DNA of 64,000 nt from Ascarosepion bandense (GCA_037127315.1 JBBBDQ010000401.1:62001-126000); one strand, 5' to 3'. Positions 30,710 through 41,872 are shown, numbered from the stretch's first letter. Made by a program: numbers and translations. Notes: generated by a model from the letters alone, not told the origin.

Positions 30710-31237
30710 CTCAATTGGACACAGGTCAAGTGAAGAAAAAATAATGGTTGCATTTGATGTTTGCTTTTTTCTAGATCTACTCTCCATTACTACTGCAGTA
30801 AAATTGATTCTAACTGGGTGCCCCACACTTGTTGTCTTGTATTAGATGAAGGTAAATTATGTAAATACATAATCTTCATGGCGGTTTATGGACGAAACAT
30901 ATTGTTTTTTATGGTGAAGGGGTGCAGAAGGCTATTATCTCTTTTTAGTTTAGATGAATATCTAGTCACTATATCTAATGACGAAAGTGGTTCACCCTTC
31001 ACTTAAATTCGAGGAGTTGCTTTATTAGCCTGGTTGGAGGCTTAATCTGATCAACAATCTGAACAAGTCTAGTACATTGAAACCCTTAGTCGTGATGACT
31101 TGTAACTTTATACTAGAACAACCATCGACGACTTCCAAGAAATCAACTCGTGGTATTGTTTTAAAAGCACTTTCAAGAGACGCTGTACGCTGAAATCTCT
31201 TTCCCCAGACCGATAATATCAAAAAGCCACCTTCTTG
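30710..31237. other. unresolved intergenic or intronic sequence
   Basis: Short frames at 30761-31006 and 31025-31222 have no similarity I recognise. May lie within the WDR86 intron. Confidence 0.3.
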
Positions 31238-31312
31238 ACAAATCGACTATGGTGAGATTTGAACACTGATCTTATGGTCAGAAATCAAACGTTCTAACCC
31301 CACGGGATATAA
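31238..31312 (-). repeat. tRNA-like fragment, probably a SINE head
   Basis: Minus strand: GTGGGGTTAGAACGTTTGA resembles an A box with D arm, TTTCTGACCATAAGATCAG an anticodon-arm-like stem, and TGTTCAAATCTCACCA a B box. The acceptor stem is poor, so a functional tRNA is unlikely. Confidence 0.45.
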
Positions 31313-31689
31313 TATAATTGATATAATAAAACCAATAACGGGGGAAATACAAATAGGAGAATATTCATTTCTTCCATAGCTCAATCCTTGGCTGGTTACA
31401 TTCCTGGAACGACATGATATTATTAGGGCTTCGTTAATCTTGACCATGATACGATGTACTGAACAAGTGGAACTAATAAATACAGCTTACCTGAACACTT
31501 TCCGTGTAAATAGTGATAGTCGAAACGTTTCGTCTGGGGATTGGGAAAGGTTGCAGGATAAGAAAAATCCATCACCCACAAGGCAGCGTAATTATTTTTG
31601 ATCTCTGACAAGGTTGGAAAGTTTGGATTGAAGATTTGGGGTCTAACTGAGATATTTCAGCAATTTTGATTTAGGGTCAATAGACACCT
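31313..31689. other. unresolved sequence
   Basis: Nothing was recognised. Confidence 0.3.
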
Positions 31690-31890
31690 CCTATCACACT
31701 AACTCCCAACTATTCTCAGAACACTCTCATCCACCCAACCCTCATTCTCAGTATCCTTACCCGCCTATCGCCCACCCTCTGACATTTCCTATATTTAATC
31801 AGCCTTTCTCCACTCTACGTAGCCCCCTGCGCAGTAGTGGCAGTGACATGCCTTGCTCGGGGTGAAACGCTTATAAAAAAAAAAAAAAAA
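31690..31890 (+). mobile_element. CR1/jockey-like LINE 3' untranslated end
   Basis: Ends with the family signature AGCCCCCTGCGCAGTAGTGG ... CCTTGCTCGGGGTGAAACG and a run of about 17 A. Only untranslated sequence remains. Confidence 0.8.
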
Positions 31891-32221
31891 GTAAATTTGA
31901 TTTTAAATAAATACATCAATACGAGCAAAGGTGTAGAGGCAATGAGGGTAATCATTTGACCGGTCGGTGGAAAACTGAATGACATCTTAATCGTTTGTTT
32001 ACAAAAAACAGTAATATAATTTTTATTTTTTTATTTTTTTAGAAATTGGTGCAAATATTCGTGGGTGAGTGAATGTTTATGGAAAAGCGGCACTTTATCT
32101 AAGTGCAATAAGGATATGGTTAGCAGAGTTAATGGCTATCCTAGAAAGAAATGATTACAGAGACATGCTGTTAGTTTATGTCCCGTCGCGACAGTATCAA
32201 TTCTAACTCCTAAATTAGCAC
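31891..32221. other. unresolved sequence
   Basis: Nothing was recognised. Confidence 0.3.
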
Positions 32222-33235
32222 CCACTTCTTCTTAATGTACCGTGTCCCTTCAGAACGTAGGCGATCATGGACTTCCACTTGTATCTGTCTCTTGTCACTC
32301 TCAACAATTTTTCTCTTGGTATCTCTTCTAAGCCCCGCTCCGTCAACCACTTGCTCAGACTTAACAAGTACGTCACGCGCTGCTTTCTCTTGTCTCTTCA
32401 TTCATTTATCCGACCTATGAGTATCAAGTTCTCCAGGTCTTCTTTCTTCATAACCTCTTTTGTCTTTTCCTGATATTTATTATCAGTTTTTTTTCTCGTT
32501 TGCTTCCTTTCTAACACCTCATCGTTGCACATGTGCTCTGTCCATTGTATCCTCAGCATCCTTCTGTAAAACCACATTTCTGCTGCCTCAAACCTCTCTT
32601 TCATCTTTGATGAGATCGTCCAGCATTCAGTTCCATACAGAAGGGCAGATATCACATGTTCACTCTTTTCTTTGTTTCTAATGAGATTTTCCTGTCTTTC
32701 AGTACTCTGGTTAGCTTTTGAAATGCGTCTTTGGCCATGCCAATGCGTCTTTGGATCTCCGTGTCGCATTTTCCATCCTCTGTCAAAACTCTTCCTAGGT
32801 ATTTGAATTTTTTGCTTGTTTTATTTTAGATTCTCCAACTTGCAGTTGGCATATTGGTCTCCTCTTTATGCTGATGACCATACATTCAGTTTTCTTGAGA
32901 TTTATGCTCAGTCCTTTCCTTTTCTTTTGCTAACTTCTGTAGAAGGTCCTGCATTTTCGTTTCCGTGTCTACTATCAGCATCGTGTCATCTGCGTATCGA
33001 ATATTATTGTGGCCGCCAATGACGAATCCTGGGAACGCTTTTATTTCTCTCATAATTGCTTCGCTGTACAGGTTGAAAAGATCCGGTGAGAAAACACATC
33101 CTTGTCTTACGCCCCTTTCTATTTTTGCATACCAGCTATGTTTACCTCTTATCCGTACACAAGCGGTTTGCTGCCATTATAGATTCTTGATTATCCTATT
33201 AATGGGTTATATTTGTAGGCAGACAAGCGAGCTTT
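32222..33235 (-). pseudogene. RTE-like LINE, reverse transcriptase and C-terminus
   Basis: The longest RTE-like fragment. Read on the minus strand from 33235: 'RGVRQGCVFSPDLFNLYSEAIM', then 'IRYADDTMLIVDTE' (catalytic YADD near 32985), 'KFKYLGRVLTEDGKCDTEIQRRIGMAKDAFQKL', 'ALLYGTECWTISSKMKERFEAAEMWFYRRMLRIQWTEHMCNDEVLE' and the C-terminal 'RLRSEGTRY'. These are reverse transcriptase blocks 4-7 and the conserved C-terminal domain. The endonuclease and first RT blocks are missing at the 5' end. Frameshifts and stops are frequent, so it is inactive. Confidence 0.85.
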
Positions 33236-33464
33236 TTCTCGGCTTATAAACATGGCCTTATCCAATGAGAATTTAGAAGGATGGAGATTGTTGATGTCTT
33301 GACTTGAAATATTGAGACTTATACGTTCATTTTGATATGGTTTCTGTATCTCTACAATAAAATACGTTGAAATTAAAGATCACACATTACTTTCTGGCTG
33401 TCCCTCGAGATACAAAAGAGGCTCTGTTGAAGACTATCGTATCATTGCAAAATTTAGTGCCTGA
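33236..33464. other. unresolved sequence
   Basis: Nothing was recognised. Confidence 0.3.
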
Positions 33465-34255
33465 TTTTCATTGTTGATATAATATAGCCACAATTTGACA
33501 ATGGTGTTTACTTTGGTTCCGGTTTCTGGTGTGTTCAAGATTGAAACCTTGCATCGTCCACTTACGAGTCGGACGTTGAATTTTTCTCTACAAATGAGTA
33601 CCTTAAAGATGGCGGATGAAAAGTTGCACTTTAGTTGTATTATGCTCAGATTTCGGAAAGGCGTTATAGTCGAAACTGTGACAAAAAATCATTGCTTACT
33701 TGTATAAACAGTTCTCTAGTTCTTCGAACGTTCAGAAGTCGTTTGGCAGATTTCGTCTGGGTGATTTTAACATAAACGACCAAACATGATCCGAGTGACA
33801 TTCCGACGTCGATAAAGACGCTCTGCTTTCTATCATGGAGAATAAACAAGAATATTTCGAGGAAAGAGACTGCTACAAGTTTTAAAAACGATATCTCAAA
33901 TGCCTTTCAACATTTTAAGACTTTGGTTGAAAAAAAACGATCGATTTTGGCAAATCGAAAAGGTATCATTTTCTATTTCGACAGCGAGAGACCGCCAGTT
34001 AAAAAACGGATCTTGCAGAATCTTAATTATTTTAAATGGAGAAAACCTTTTAGGCCCACCGGGTCCTTCAGATTTTCATTTATTTCGGTCTCAACAGAGA
34101 AAAATTAAATGGCAAAAAAATTGATTCTTTCTAGTCAGTCGAAAACTATATCAAAACCGTTTTCCGGTAAAAACACGACGTTTCTACGAAAATGGCGTCA
34201 GTAAGCTAGAACGATAGGAGAGAATTATTAAAACAATGAAGACTATGTAATTCAC
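33465..34255 (+). pseudogene. mariner-family transposase, broken, second copy
   Basis: The leader at 33465-33560 aligns with 19243-19340. Coding pieces include 'MADEKLHFSCIMLRFRKG', 'FQHFKTLVEKKRSILANRKGIIFYFDSERPPVKKRILQNL' (the mariner HQDNARPH block in decayed form), a PSDFHLFRS-like piece at about 34060-34095 and 'FPVKTRRFYENGVS'. The order of N-terminal, catalytic and C-terminal blocks is kept over about 790 bases, but several frame changes and lost residues make it inactive. Confidence 0.75.
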
Positions 34256-34795
34256 TGATAATTTTTTAAAATCAGATAATCATGCAGGAACTTTTGCATT
34301 GATCCAATAGATATTGGAACCCTGAAACATGTGAATTCATTATAATGTATTCTGAGTGATCATACTGTTAAATAACACATTGACTGTCAGAGGTCAAATA
34401 CAAAGTTTGTTTTCAAATTCCAACTTTGTATTTGGCCATAAAAAAATACCGAGTTGATTTATCTTTTTACTATCTGTCACTAGCATTATTTTCTCCCTAA
34501 AAGTGTCACTGCGAATAAACGTGTTATTAGCCCGAAACAACTTGTAGTTGGAAGCATAATAAAAACTGCTAACCACAATTTATGGTTCGTAATTAATGTG
34601 TTAAAAACGAACATTCATTTTGACTGACACTCGCGTCATGATGGAGAAGTAAGGGGGCTATATAAATGACAAGATTTGGAATTTTTGGAATATTTGTTGT
34701 TCATTTTAGTATACTTTTTGTGTTTATGCTATTAAATCTGTTGTAATTAAATAAAAACAGACATTCCTGTTTCACTAACCCTCATACGGAACATG
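34256..34795. other. unresolved sequence
   Basis: Nothing was recognised. Confidence 0.3.
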
Positions 34796-35405
34796 TGAGT
34801 AACGAGATTTTAAGGGAACTGGGAACTAAAAGGACAATTAAAAAGAGAGCGTTGAACTTTTTTTCACACATTATGCTACCGACTATAAGTTATTTCGTGC
34901 TAACTTAACTTAAAAAACTCGTGCTCCCCGATGTCTCGTTCCGAGCCTATATCCACTGCACCACAAGACAGTAACTTTATTTTTTACTCATAACGCTTGT
35001 TTATTCGAACTTAGATGTTTTGAGGGAAAAAGTTTGTTTTATTAAGTTTGGGACCTTTTTTAATCATACTATGCTGTTGTTTTTTTTTTTCATTGACGTA
35101 ATGGAGGTACCTACTTTAGAGTCCATTAATATAACTTTTTAAACATTATTATTATTATTTTTATATATAAATGCATCCTCGTAACAAATAGCAGAAAAGG
35201 CATTGGGAGTGACAATAAGTGGATAAATACCGCTTATGGAGAGGAAATTATGAAGGAAAATACACCAAAATACAGAAGCCATATGAGTTTATATATATTT
35301 CTGGGTATCACTGTCAGAGATCTGAATTTAAATGAGAAGGCTATTAGCAGTTTGATTGGATGATTATGTAAATTAGCTTAAAGTAGAGCACATAATCTAA
35401 ATAAA
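34796..35405 (+). pseudogene. decayed RTE-like C-terminal fragment, interrupted
   Basis: 34800-34860 (GGAACTAAAAGGACAATTAAAAAG) and 35175-35405 (GGCATTGGGAGTGACAATAAG through GGCTATTAGCAGTTTGATTGGATG) align in order with 52885-52950 and 53060-53280. The middle is interrupted by a SINE-A head fragment with its flank (34922-35020). Confidence 0.6.
34922..35020. repeat. direct duplication of the 36.46 kb SINE flank
   Basis: Nearly identical over about 97 bases to 36458-36553. It includes the last SINE-A head bases (minus strand) and the non-SINE flank GACAGTAACTTTATTTTTTA... up to TTAGATGTTTTG. A shared flank means duplication of DNA, not two independent SINE insertions. Confidence 0.9.
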
Positions 35406-35662
35406 TGACTTGATCTATTTTTTTTATGGTTTACCAACCTTTTTAAGTTTATTTCAAGCCTAAAAAAAATTCTTTACATTGTAATATATTTGGGGAGTTA
35501 ATGATTTACTGATACAGCTGCTATTAATTAATCCATAGCTGGGGGAAGAAGAAATAAAGTCAAACCTTTTCCAAGAGTATTTTGCGTACGGGAATATAAA
35601 GACCGCCACGAGAATTGAACTCGGCTCTCCGATTTCCAATTACAGTCATTTGCTTTGTGCGT
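35406..35662 (-). mobile_element. SINE-A copy, long-tail variant
   Basis: Minus strand: head with GAGTTCAATTCTCG B box, body without the CAGGACAGATTGGG segment, and the tail region ending in GGTAAACCATAAAAAAAATAGATCAA. It matches the 53279-53550 part of the 5S-bearing copy. Confidence 0.7.
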
Positions 35663-35679
35663 TTCCACTGTTGGTCCCG

Positions 35680-36165
35680 ACTTGGCAGCTCGACTCCAGC
35701 CAATTTCTCACCGACGGGATGTGGCTTTCCTCTGTCTCTTCTACAAATATTTTCATGGCTTCTGCTCCGACGAACTTAGCTCACTAGAGCCCCCTCCACA
35801 AGAACTTTACAGTTAAGTCAGCCAAATGCAGGCAACAATTCTACTCCATCATTCTTTTCTCGCACTTCCCGCCTGTGGAACTCCCTTTCCTGGCGGATAC
35901 AACCTCCAAGAATTGAAATGCTATGTCAATTCCCATCTTTTATCCACTTGACTCCAGTTCTTTCTACATCACCCCGTGTATCTTGTTCTTTTCCCTTCTC
36001 TCTATCTTCGCAACTGTCTTCAATCCTATGTACCTATCCTTCTCTTGCTCTTTCTCTGACACCCTCTATAATTGGTTCGTCTTTCTCTTCACTCTCCTCC
36101 TGCCTAAACTGTTACTCTCTTATATAGACCCCCCCCCGCGCATGAGGTGAAACGATTAAAAACAA
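35680..36165 (+). pseudogene. CR1/jockey-like LINE C-terminus and 3' end
   Basis: Plus-strand decayed coding pieces equivalent to 'PDLAAQIQSLSHRRNVASMCLFYKYFHGFCSDELS' and '...FYSIILFSHFPPVELP' lead into a pyrimidine-rich 3' region and GATTAAAAAC. The 'CGCGCATGAGGTGAAACGATT' end is diverged. The matching minus-strand copy is at 54880-55460. Confidence 0.75.
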
Positions 36166-36223
36166 AAGCAGGGATTACTTGTTTTATCAATCTTCATACG
36201 AAATAGATTGTTTTGTAGACAGT

Positions 36224-36553
36224 CAGTTAAGTGCCATACGTGAAACACGCTTGGGCGATCATGTCTCGAAAGAGACATGACTGACTGGGCAGAAGATTAT
36301 CCCGCAGTAGGTTGCCATTGCTTTCTGTGGTAGACTGGTTGCCAACCAAGGCTATAGAACCCAATCTGTCCTGGAAGGAAGAGACGGATGAATACCTTTC
36401 CCAAGGGTATTTGCGCGTAAGTGAATGCAATGAATTCAACTGGAATTCGAACTCGGCTCCCCGATGTCACGTTCCGAGCCTATATCCACTGCACCACAAG
36501 ACAGTAACTTTATTTTTTACTCATAACGCTTGTTTATTCGAACTTAGATGTTT
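36224..36553 (-). mobile_element. SINE-A copy, nearly complete, with duplicated flank
   Basis: From the TGGCACTTA end and the hairpin TGTCTCTTTCGAGACA through the body to the tRNA-like head at about 36440-36493 (minus strand). The host flank to 36553 is the one duplicated at 34922-35020. Confidence 0.85.
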
Positions 36554-37269
36554 TGTGGATTTTTTTTAATTCCAAAAATGAATTACAAACTGATAAGCAT
36601 GACTTTTTGACCGACTTCCGTAAATTATAGCAACTTTTCAAATTCAGCGCGACGGTCATTTTAAACGTCAATAATTAGAGACAACCTTAAATTTCGTTCT
36701 AGTTGTATTTTTCTACGTATTTATCGGCAGACATATTGAAAATAATTTGTGGTTGCAATTTCCACTGTGTAATTGAACCACAGTCTCTTGGTTGACAAGT
36801 TGTTAATGTCTTAGTATCAAGTCTACAGTCAATTGACATGTATGGCTTTGATTGATGATATTCATTGACACTTATCAAGAACAAAAGCTTGAGGGAGTTT
36901 GGAGATCGATAAAGTGCTTTGGAAAAAAGGAAACAAAAAAGTACTAACATGAAGTTAGAGGGTAAACTAAAGCATCTGAATAACCATATCATTATAAAGT
37001 GGACAGCAAAGAAGAAAACAAACAAACCCTCGTAGTCTTTCTACCGAGTTGTATGTACATATATAGAAAGTGAATGTCTATAATCTGTTCCGCTTCTCTG
37101 GTGAGGTAGCGACCCGTGGTTTTCGTGTCTTAACAAGATGATATCCATTACTTCACTGTATAAAGCATCCACTGGTGCTTATTTTCAATAATGTTTACTC
37201 ACAAGTGTGAAATTTAAAAGCGTCTGAATTTTGTCTATTTAAAGAATCAAGGCATGTATAGCTTAACAG

Positions 37270-37270
<1 letters not shown>
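36554..37270. other. unresolved sequence with a 108-codon minus-strand frame
   Basis: The frame 37025-36699 begins with a hydrophobic, F-rich stretch and has no similarity I recognise. I do not call it a gene. Confidence 0.3.
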
Positions 37271-37325
<55 letters not shown>

Positions 37326-37430
37326 CATAATGATAATCCACGTATACTGTCTTAATATGTATAGGAAAAACTACTAAAAAGTTGTAAGTTAAAAATGTAC
37401 ATTTTAACTTACAACTTTTTAAAAGTTTTT

Positions 37431-37471
<41 letters not shown>

Positions 37472-37720
37472 TTATATGTATATTAGTTATATATTATATA
37501 TTATATAGATATTATATATTATATATATTATATATTATAGTTTTTCCTATATACATATTTAGATATATATAGATATATATATATATATATTATTACCTAT
37601 ATATATATATATATATATATTATATACATTTTTAACTTACAACTTTTTAGTAGTTTTTCCTCTATATATATATATATATATATATACCGTTATCGGTACA
37701 TAATATGTAATATATATATA
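37271..37720. repeat. (TA)n cluster with Penelope P2 termini
   Basis: Several TA arrays (37271-37324, 37434-37468, 37566-37620, 37660-37686 and others) separate three copies of the P2 terminal sequence ACTTACAACTTTTTAGTAGT / TTTTTCCT. Two of them meet head-to-head at 37362-37432 as a palindrome with arms of about 33 bp; a third is at 37622-37662. Confidence 0.8.
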
Positions 37721-37879
37721 TATAATATCAAAATTTCAGTTTTGAATTTTGATAACAAATATTGGCTCTGTAAAAAATAAATGATTACATTGAGCACTCT
37801 GGCTGGATCAGTAATATTATATAACATTAATAGAATTCTTTGGAATTTACCACCAAGCCGTTTTTTTTCGAAATTCTGA
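37721..37879. other. unresolved, with small SINE-B-like phrase
   Basis: TTGAGCACTCTGGCTGGATC (37793-37812) resembles the SINE-B leader. Nothing else was seen. Confidence 0.3.
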
Positions 37880-38190
37880 CATATATATGTGTGTGTGTGT
37901 GTATTTAGGCAGCAAATTTTCTTTTAGATATATCAGATTAAATAAATTGCAAATATTGTGTCTGCTTATTTTTAATAACAACTGTTCATACTCACGTATA
38001 ATCTTACGCTTATTATCATTGAAAGATGTAAGTAATGAGCTGTAACTTCGACAGATGATTTTATTATTAATTTCTCGATATTCCCAAGTACTTTCTCCCG
38101 GGATCATCTTGAGGGGTGTGAGTTATGGTAACAAAAAATAACCGCAAAACTGTGTTGCTAAAAATGACTGTAAAATAAGCAAACACAATG
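37880..38190 (-). mobile_element. Penelope 3' end (family P1)
   Basis: Minus-strand copy with CTCAAGATG, GAAAGTACTTGGGA and the AAGATTATACGTGAGTATGAAC phrase. The hammerhead core is decayed: CTGAAGA has become CTCAAGA and stem II is shortened. Confidence 0.65.
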
Positions 38191-38269
38191 TGTTTAATAA
38201 AAAATAAACAGCGCATCTTCTCAAATACGAGTATTCATTATAAATATGTTAGAGTTAATACATTTCGTA

Positions 38270-38320
<51 letters not shown>

Positions 38321-38331
38321 TTAAAAAACGG

Positions 38332-38383
<52 letters not shown>
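38270..38383. repeat. two (GATA)n arrays
   Basis: (ATAG)n at 38271-38321 and (GATA)n at 38331-38383, separated by about 12 bases. Confidence 0.95.
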
Positions 38384-38511
38384 GTTACAGAAAAGTAAAA
38401 GAACACGTAGATTAAAAAACACTGTTCAAGCATTTACTTTTGTAAAGAGTGCTCAATACCGAGTAGAGCTTAATATTGTAATTTTGTTATTACAATGGTT
38501 TATAAAAGCAT

Positions 38512-38571
38512 AATATTACTACAAAAAATTGTCATGTTTCATAACAAAACTGTTCTTCTTCAGGTGATATT
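38512..38571 (-). ncRNA. type I hammerhead-like ribozyme, family P4 left arm
   Basis: Minus strand: AATATCAC, CTGAAGA (38563-38557), stem II AACA-GTTT-TGTT with mismatched base, GAAA, stem III ACA with a loop of 11 and return TGT, A at the cleavage position, then GTAATATT pairing with stem I (seven pairs, one mismatch). Confidence 0.6.
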
Positions 38572-38787
38572 TTAAAATAAATGGTGAAAACGACTTAGGA
38601 ATTTCTGGTTATTTCGAAAATTAGGGAGTGGTAGTTAGAGAAAAGGCATGGTTGCTTAATTCTAAATCTTGATTGAACACTTTTGACACATCTAAATGCA
38701 TTTCCTCTAACTACTACTACCTAATTTTCTAAATAACCGGAAATTTTACTTATATTTTTAAAAAATGGTTGCACCATTTATTTTAAG

Positions 38788-38847
38788 ATATCACCTAAAG
38801 AGGAACAGTTTTGTTCTCAAACATGAACATTTTTGTGTAGTGATATT
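38788..38847 (+). ncRNA. decayed hammerhead, family P4 right arm
   Basis: GATATCAC, CTAAAGA (a G-to-A change in the core), stem II GGAACA-GTTT-TGTTCT, CAAA instead of GAAA, ACA...TGT stem III, A, then GTGATATT closing stem I with seven perfect pairs. Both arms together give an ancestor with all core residues. Confidence 0.55.
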
Positions 38848-38878
38848 ATGTTTTTATAACCAATGTAATAACAAAATT

Positions 38879-38881
<3 letters not shown>

Positions 38882-38931
<50 letters not shown>
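38882..38931. repeat. (TA)n microsatellite
   Basis: About 25 TA units at the P4 end. Confidence 0.95.
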
Positions 38932-38933
<2 letters not shown>

Positions 38934-40440
38934 CGAAGTCCGGAACTTGAGTCAGGGTTATGCTGTCAATACGGCACCAATTATGCTGATGGCCTCGTCA
39001 CAGTAGCTGGTCTTCGAATCGTCTCTTACAATGGTGTTCCTCCTTACCTACGCTGTGAATTTTGATCTCAAGGAAGACACGTTGAAATCCCGGTAGCCGT
39101 TTCTCTACCACTTCAAACCAGACCGGACACACGTGCACACTTATGTTAAAAAAAAAAAGAACAGCACTAAAAAAGCAAATAAATTTAAGTAAATTCGATG
39201 ATGCCTGGATAAGTTGCGGAAAAGTCTTTATATACAAAAACAGCAACAGAAATAGAATATAACAGTCGTCGAATTCCTATTCTTACAACGGAGCGAAAGT
39301 TTTAGTTTGAGATTAATGGTTGTTCACTTTAATCGGAGATTTCAAGTTTTTTTTCAAGTTTCGACTGTTCAAAAAGTCTCATCAGGGCTTTTCAACGAAG
39401 CCTTACGGAAACAACCAAAGATGGGTCTATGACGATGGCGGTAAATTCGTCTTGTCTGCCTCAGCTCGGCATGGCAACAACAACTCTTTCTCAGCTCTTT
39501 CCTATTCTTTATATCTTCAACTAGGACTCTATCGGAAGCGCGTTATTTGACTTTAACTCTTTTAAGTCGGTCGGCGGCAGACTTCTCTACGTTTCTTTAC
39601 ATCTTGAACCAGGACTTTATGGGAAGTGACCAGTCTTTCCACTTTTCCCTCAGTCGTTACATCTCGACTGGTCCCAAGGCTCAGCTCTAACTCCAACTGA
39701 TTTTGGCCTTCTCGGCTTTAATATTTATGCGTGTCCCAAATTCTCTTGGTGGAGACATGACGGACATTGGGTGTCCATGCAAATCAAATCTTTAACCAAT
39801 GAGATTACTCCCAGTTTGCATCATGAGGCGGAGTGATTTAGTCCTTTGGTTTAACCCATGAAATAGCAATATTTCTATTAACGTAATTTCTTTTCTTCTT
39901 CTTCCTGATTACATCATTTTTTCAAGTTTTCAAATTTACAAATCCTTTTCCCAGCGAGATTTATAATTCACTTTATTCCCATAGACAGAATTTAACACTT
40001 TTTGTACTTATCAAAAGATTTGTGACAATCTCCAAAACCCCCCGGGTTAATAAAATTCTCTCTATGCTGAAAACATAAGTTGAACCTTTTTCACCATGTT
40101 ATTTCCGCTTATTAAATAATGGCTGCTTATGATGACCTCATCTGAACCCGGCTGATCAGCAATGCATCTGCACACACGCAAAATATATTTTCCCTATCAT
40201 TCTCTTCAATTTTCAGCTAGTTTTTTTAGATTTTACAAATCTTGTAATAAGTAATCTGTTTTCAGCTTAACTCATATTGCGATTTCCAATAATCTGGAGA
40301 ATTAATAATACCACTAGTAATAATTTCTTTCGCTCCGTCGTACTAACATAGGATTACGTATCTTTCTCCACGTGCAATATTATATTATCATATTTTTCTA
40401 CAAGTAATATTATATTATCATATTTTCCCCATATAACAAA
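38932..40440. other. unresolved stretch of higher complexity
   Basis: Base composition at 38940-39850 is less AT-rich than its surroundings, without matching any repeat seen here. Frames at 39246-38998 and 39320-39550 are short and unrecognised. A 25 bp phrase around ATTATATTATCATATTTT is tandemly repeated near 40378-40430. Confidence 0.35.
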
Positions 40441-40446
40441 ATAGTG

Positions 40447-40489
<43 letters not shown>
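40447..40489. repeat. (TA)n microsatellite
   Basis: About 21 TA units. Confidence 0.95.
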
Positions 40490-40577
40490 AAAAATCTAAA
40501 CGTGAGCCAAAGCCTACCGCGGTTTCTCACTAGGTTTTGGCTCACGTAGGTTTTGGCTCACGTTTAGATTTTTTGCA
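40488..40577. repeat. inverted repeat with internal direct repeats
   Basis: AAAAAATCTAAACGTGAGCC (40489-40508) is repeated inverted at 40557-40576. Between them GGTTTTGGCTCACGTAGG is repeated in tandem. The minus-strand frame 40753-40514 (79 codons, very rich in Lys and Arg) ends inside this repeat. It may be a chance frame or the start of a retroelement protein; I do not assign it. Confidence 0.6.
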
Positions 40578-41525
40578 TTTGTAGCTCTACTTTCGTACTT
40601 TCGTACTTTCGTATCGAGCACTTTATTGTTAAGGTTTCGTCTCGGTTTTTGTTTTTTCTTTCTAACGGGTACTCGACGTTTTGTGCTTGTACGCCGTTTG
40701 TTTCTTTTTTTATCCCTCACCTTTGCCCTAAGAAGAAGTTCTCTTCTGGGCATTCAAGACGATTAAATTATAGTTAAGTTAGCGCCAGTCTTAGCGATTT
40801 AGTTTCCTATAATTGGTGTTGGTTTCACTGTGATTAGTATTATATATATATATATATATATATATACAAATCCTGAAGAGTGACTGAAATAACACTGCTC
40901 AGTTAAGTGACAAACCTTCCTGCATTAATTCGATTAACGCACGACCTCGATATCGAGCACTTTAGCAAAAAACCTACTTGCCTAAAATGCCTTTTTGACA
41001 ATAAACTACCCATAAAACACCAGTTTTGACGCTAAGCATCATTACAATTCAACACACACATACACAAATATGTAAGACTGATGCCGTAATAAGATCATTT
41101 TTAGCGTGAAGTTTCTTCTCGGAACGAAATGCATCACTAACCAATTTCCCATCATGTTATTCATCTGCCCAGATTTATTAATTTTTTAAATTCTAATAAA
41201 CTTCGCTTATAAATATCTAATCAGCTTGCTGTTTGAGTCGATAGGGAGCAAGCATCTGGCGTCATAATTTAGCGTTCAAGTATTGATCTCTATTTTCGGA
41301 TCTGATTTTCAATTTTGTGCTAGCTACGCTGTGTAGCTTCAAGTAATTAGTAGATCCCTGTACTTGTAAAATCTGCAATTCTAATTTCTGTTTCTGTTCC
41401 CCTCACTACATCTTTTCAACATTGTTCTTCTTCATCTTTAACTTATTACTCTAAGGCATCTATTTCATCTCCCAATTATTTGTCAATGCGTTTAGTGATA
41501 GTGGGCGCCGTTTTACTATCTGATG

Positions 41526-41576
<51 letters not shown>
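40578..41576. other. unresolved, with (TA)n arrays
   Basis: TA arrays at 40842-40866 and 41526-41576. A three-fold TTTCGTAC repeat lies at 40593-40613. Nothing coding was recognised. Confidence 0.4.
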
Positions 41577-41578
<2 letters not shown>

Positions 41579-41856
41579 GTATTCTTGCTTTCCTGACGGC
41601 TACAACCTCCAGAAATTTAAATGCAAAGTTAATACTCATCTACTAACCACTGGACTCTAGCTCTCTCCCCTCCCCTGTATAACCTTCCCTTTCTCTCCTC
41701 CTATGTATCTGTCATCGCACCTTCTTTCTCAGCTTTCTATTGTTCCTTTCTAACTAGCTTATACTCCTCACTCTTTTCTAATTAATCTTTTTACATTTAT
41801 GTAACCCCCTGCACATCAGTGGCGTTTCCGCCTTGCTCGGGGTGAAATGATTGAAA

Positions 41857-41872
<16 letters not shown>
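41577..41872 (+). mobile_element. CR1/jockey-like LINE 3' end
   Basis: Starts near 'CFPDGYNLQKFKCKVNTHLL' and carries the pyrimidine-rich 3' region, the signature CCCCCTGCACATCAGTGGCG ... CTTGCTCGGGGTGAAATGATT and an A tail, followed by (TA)n at 41873-41909. The best preserved 3' end of this family in the window. Confidence 0.8.

Larger units (their letters stand above)
38473..38881. mobile_element. foldback Penelope-type end with two hammerheads (family P4)
   Basis: Two arms of about 175 bp in inverted orientation (38475-38645 and 38700-38881) with a spacer of about 55 bp. (TA)n follows at 38882-38931. Each arm carries a hammerhead fold pointing away from the other. Confidence 0.8.

Noticed and set aside
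31238..31312. Functional tRNA gene
   Set aside because: A and B boxes are recognisable on the minus strand, but the acceptor stem does not pair well. SINE heads elsewhere have the same look.
36699..37025. 108-codon minus-strand frame
   Set aside because: AT-driven hydrophobic composition and no recognisable domain. Frames of this length are expected by chance in a 64 kb window.
40514..40753. Small basic protein on the minus strand
   Set aside because: It ends within an inverted repeat and is compositionally biased (Lys/Arg). No family was recognised, so coding cannot be supported.
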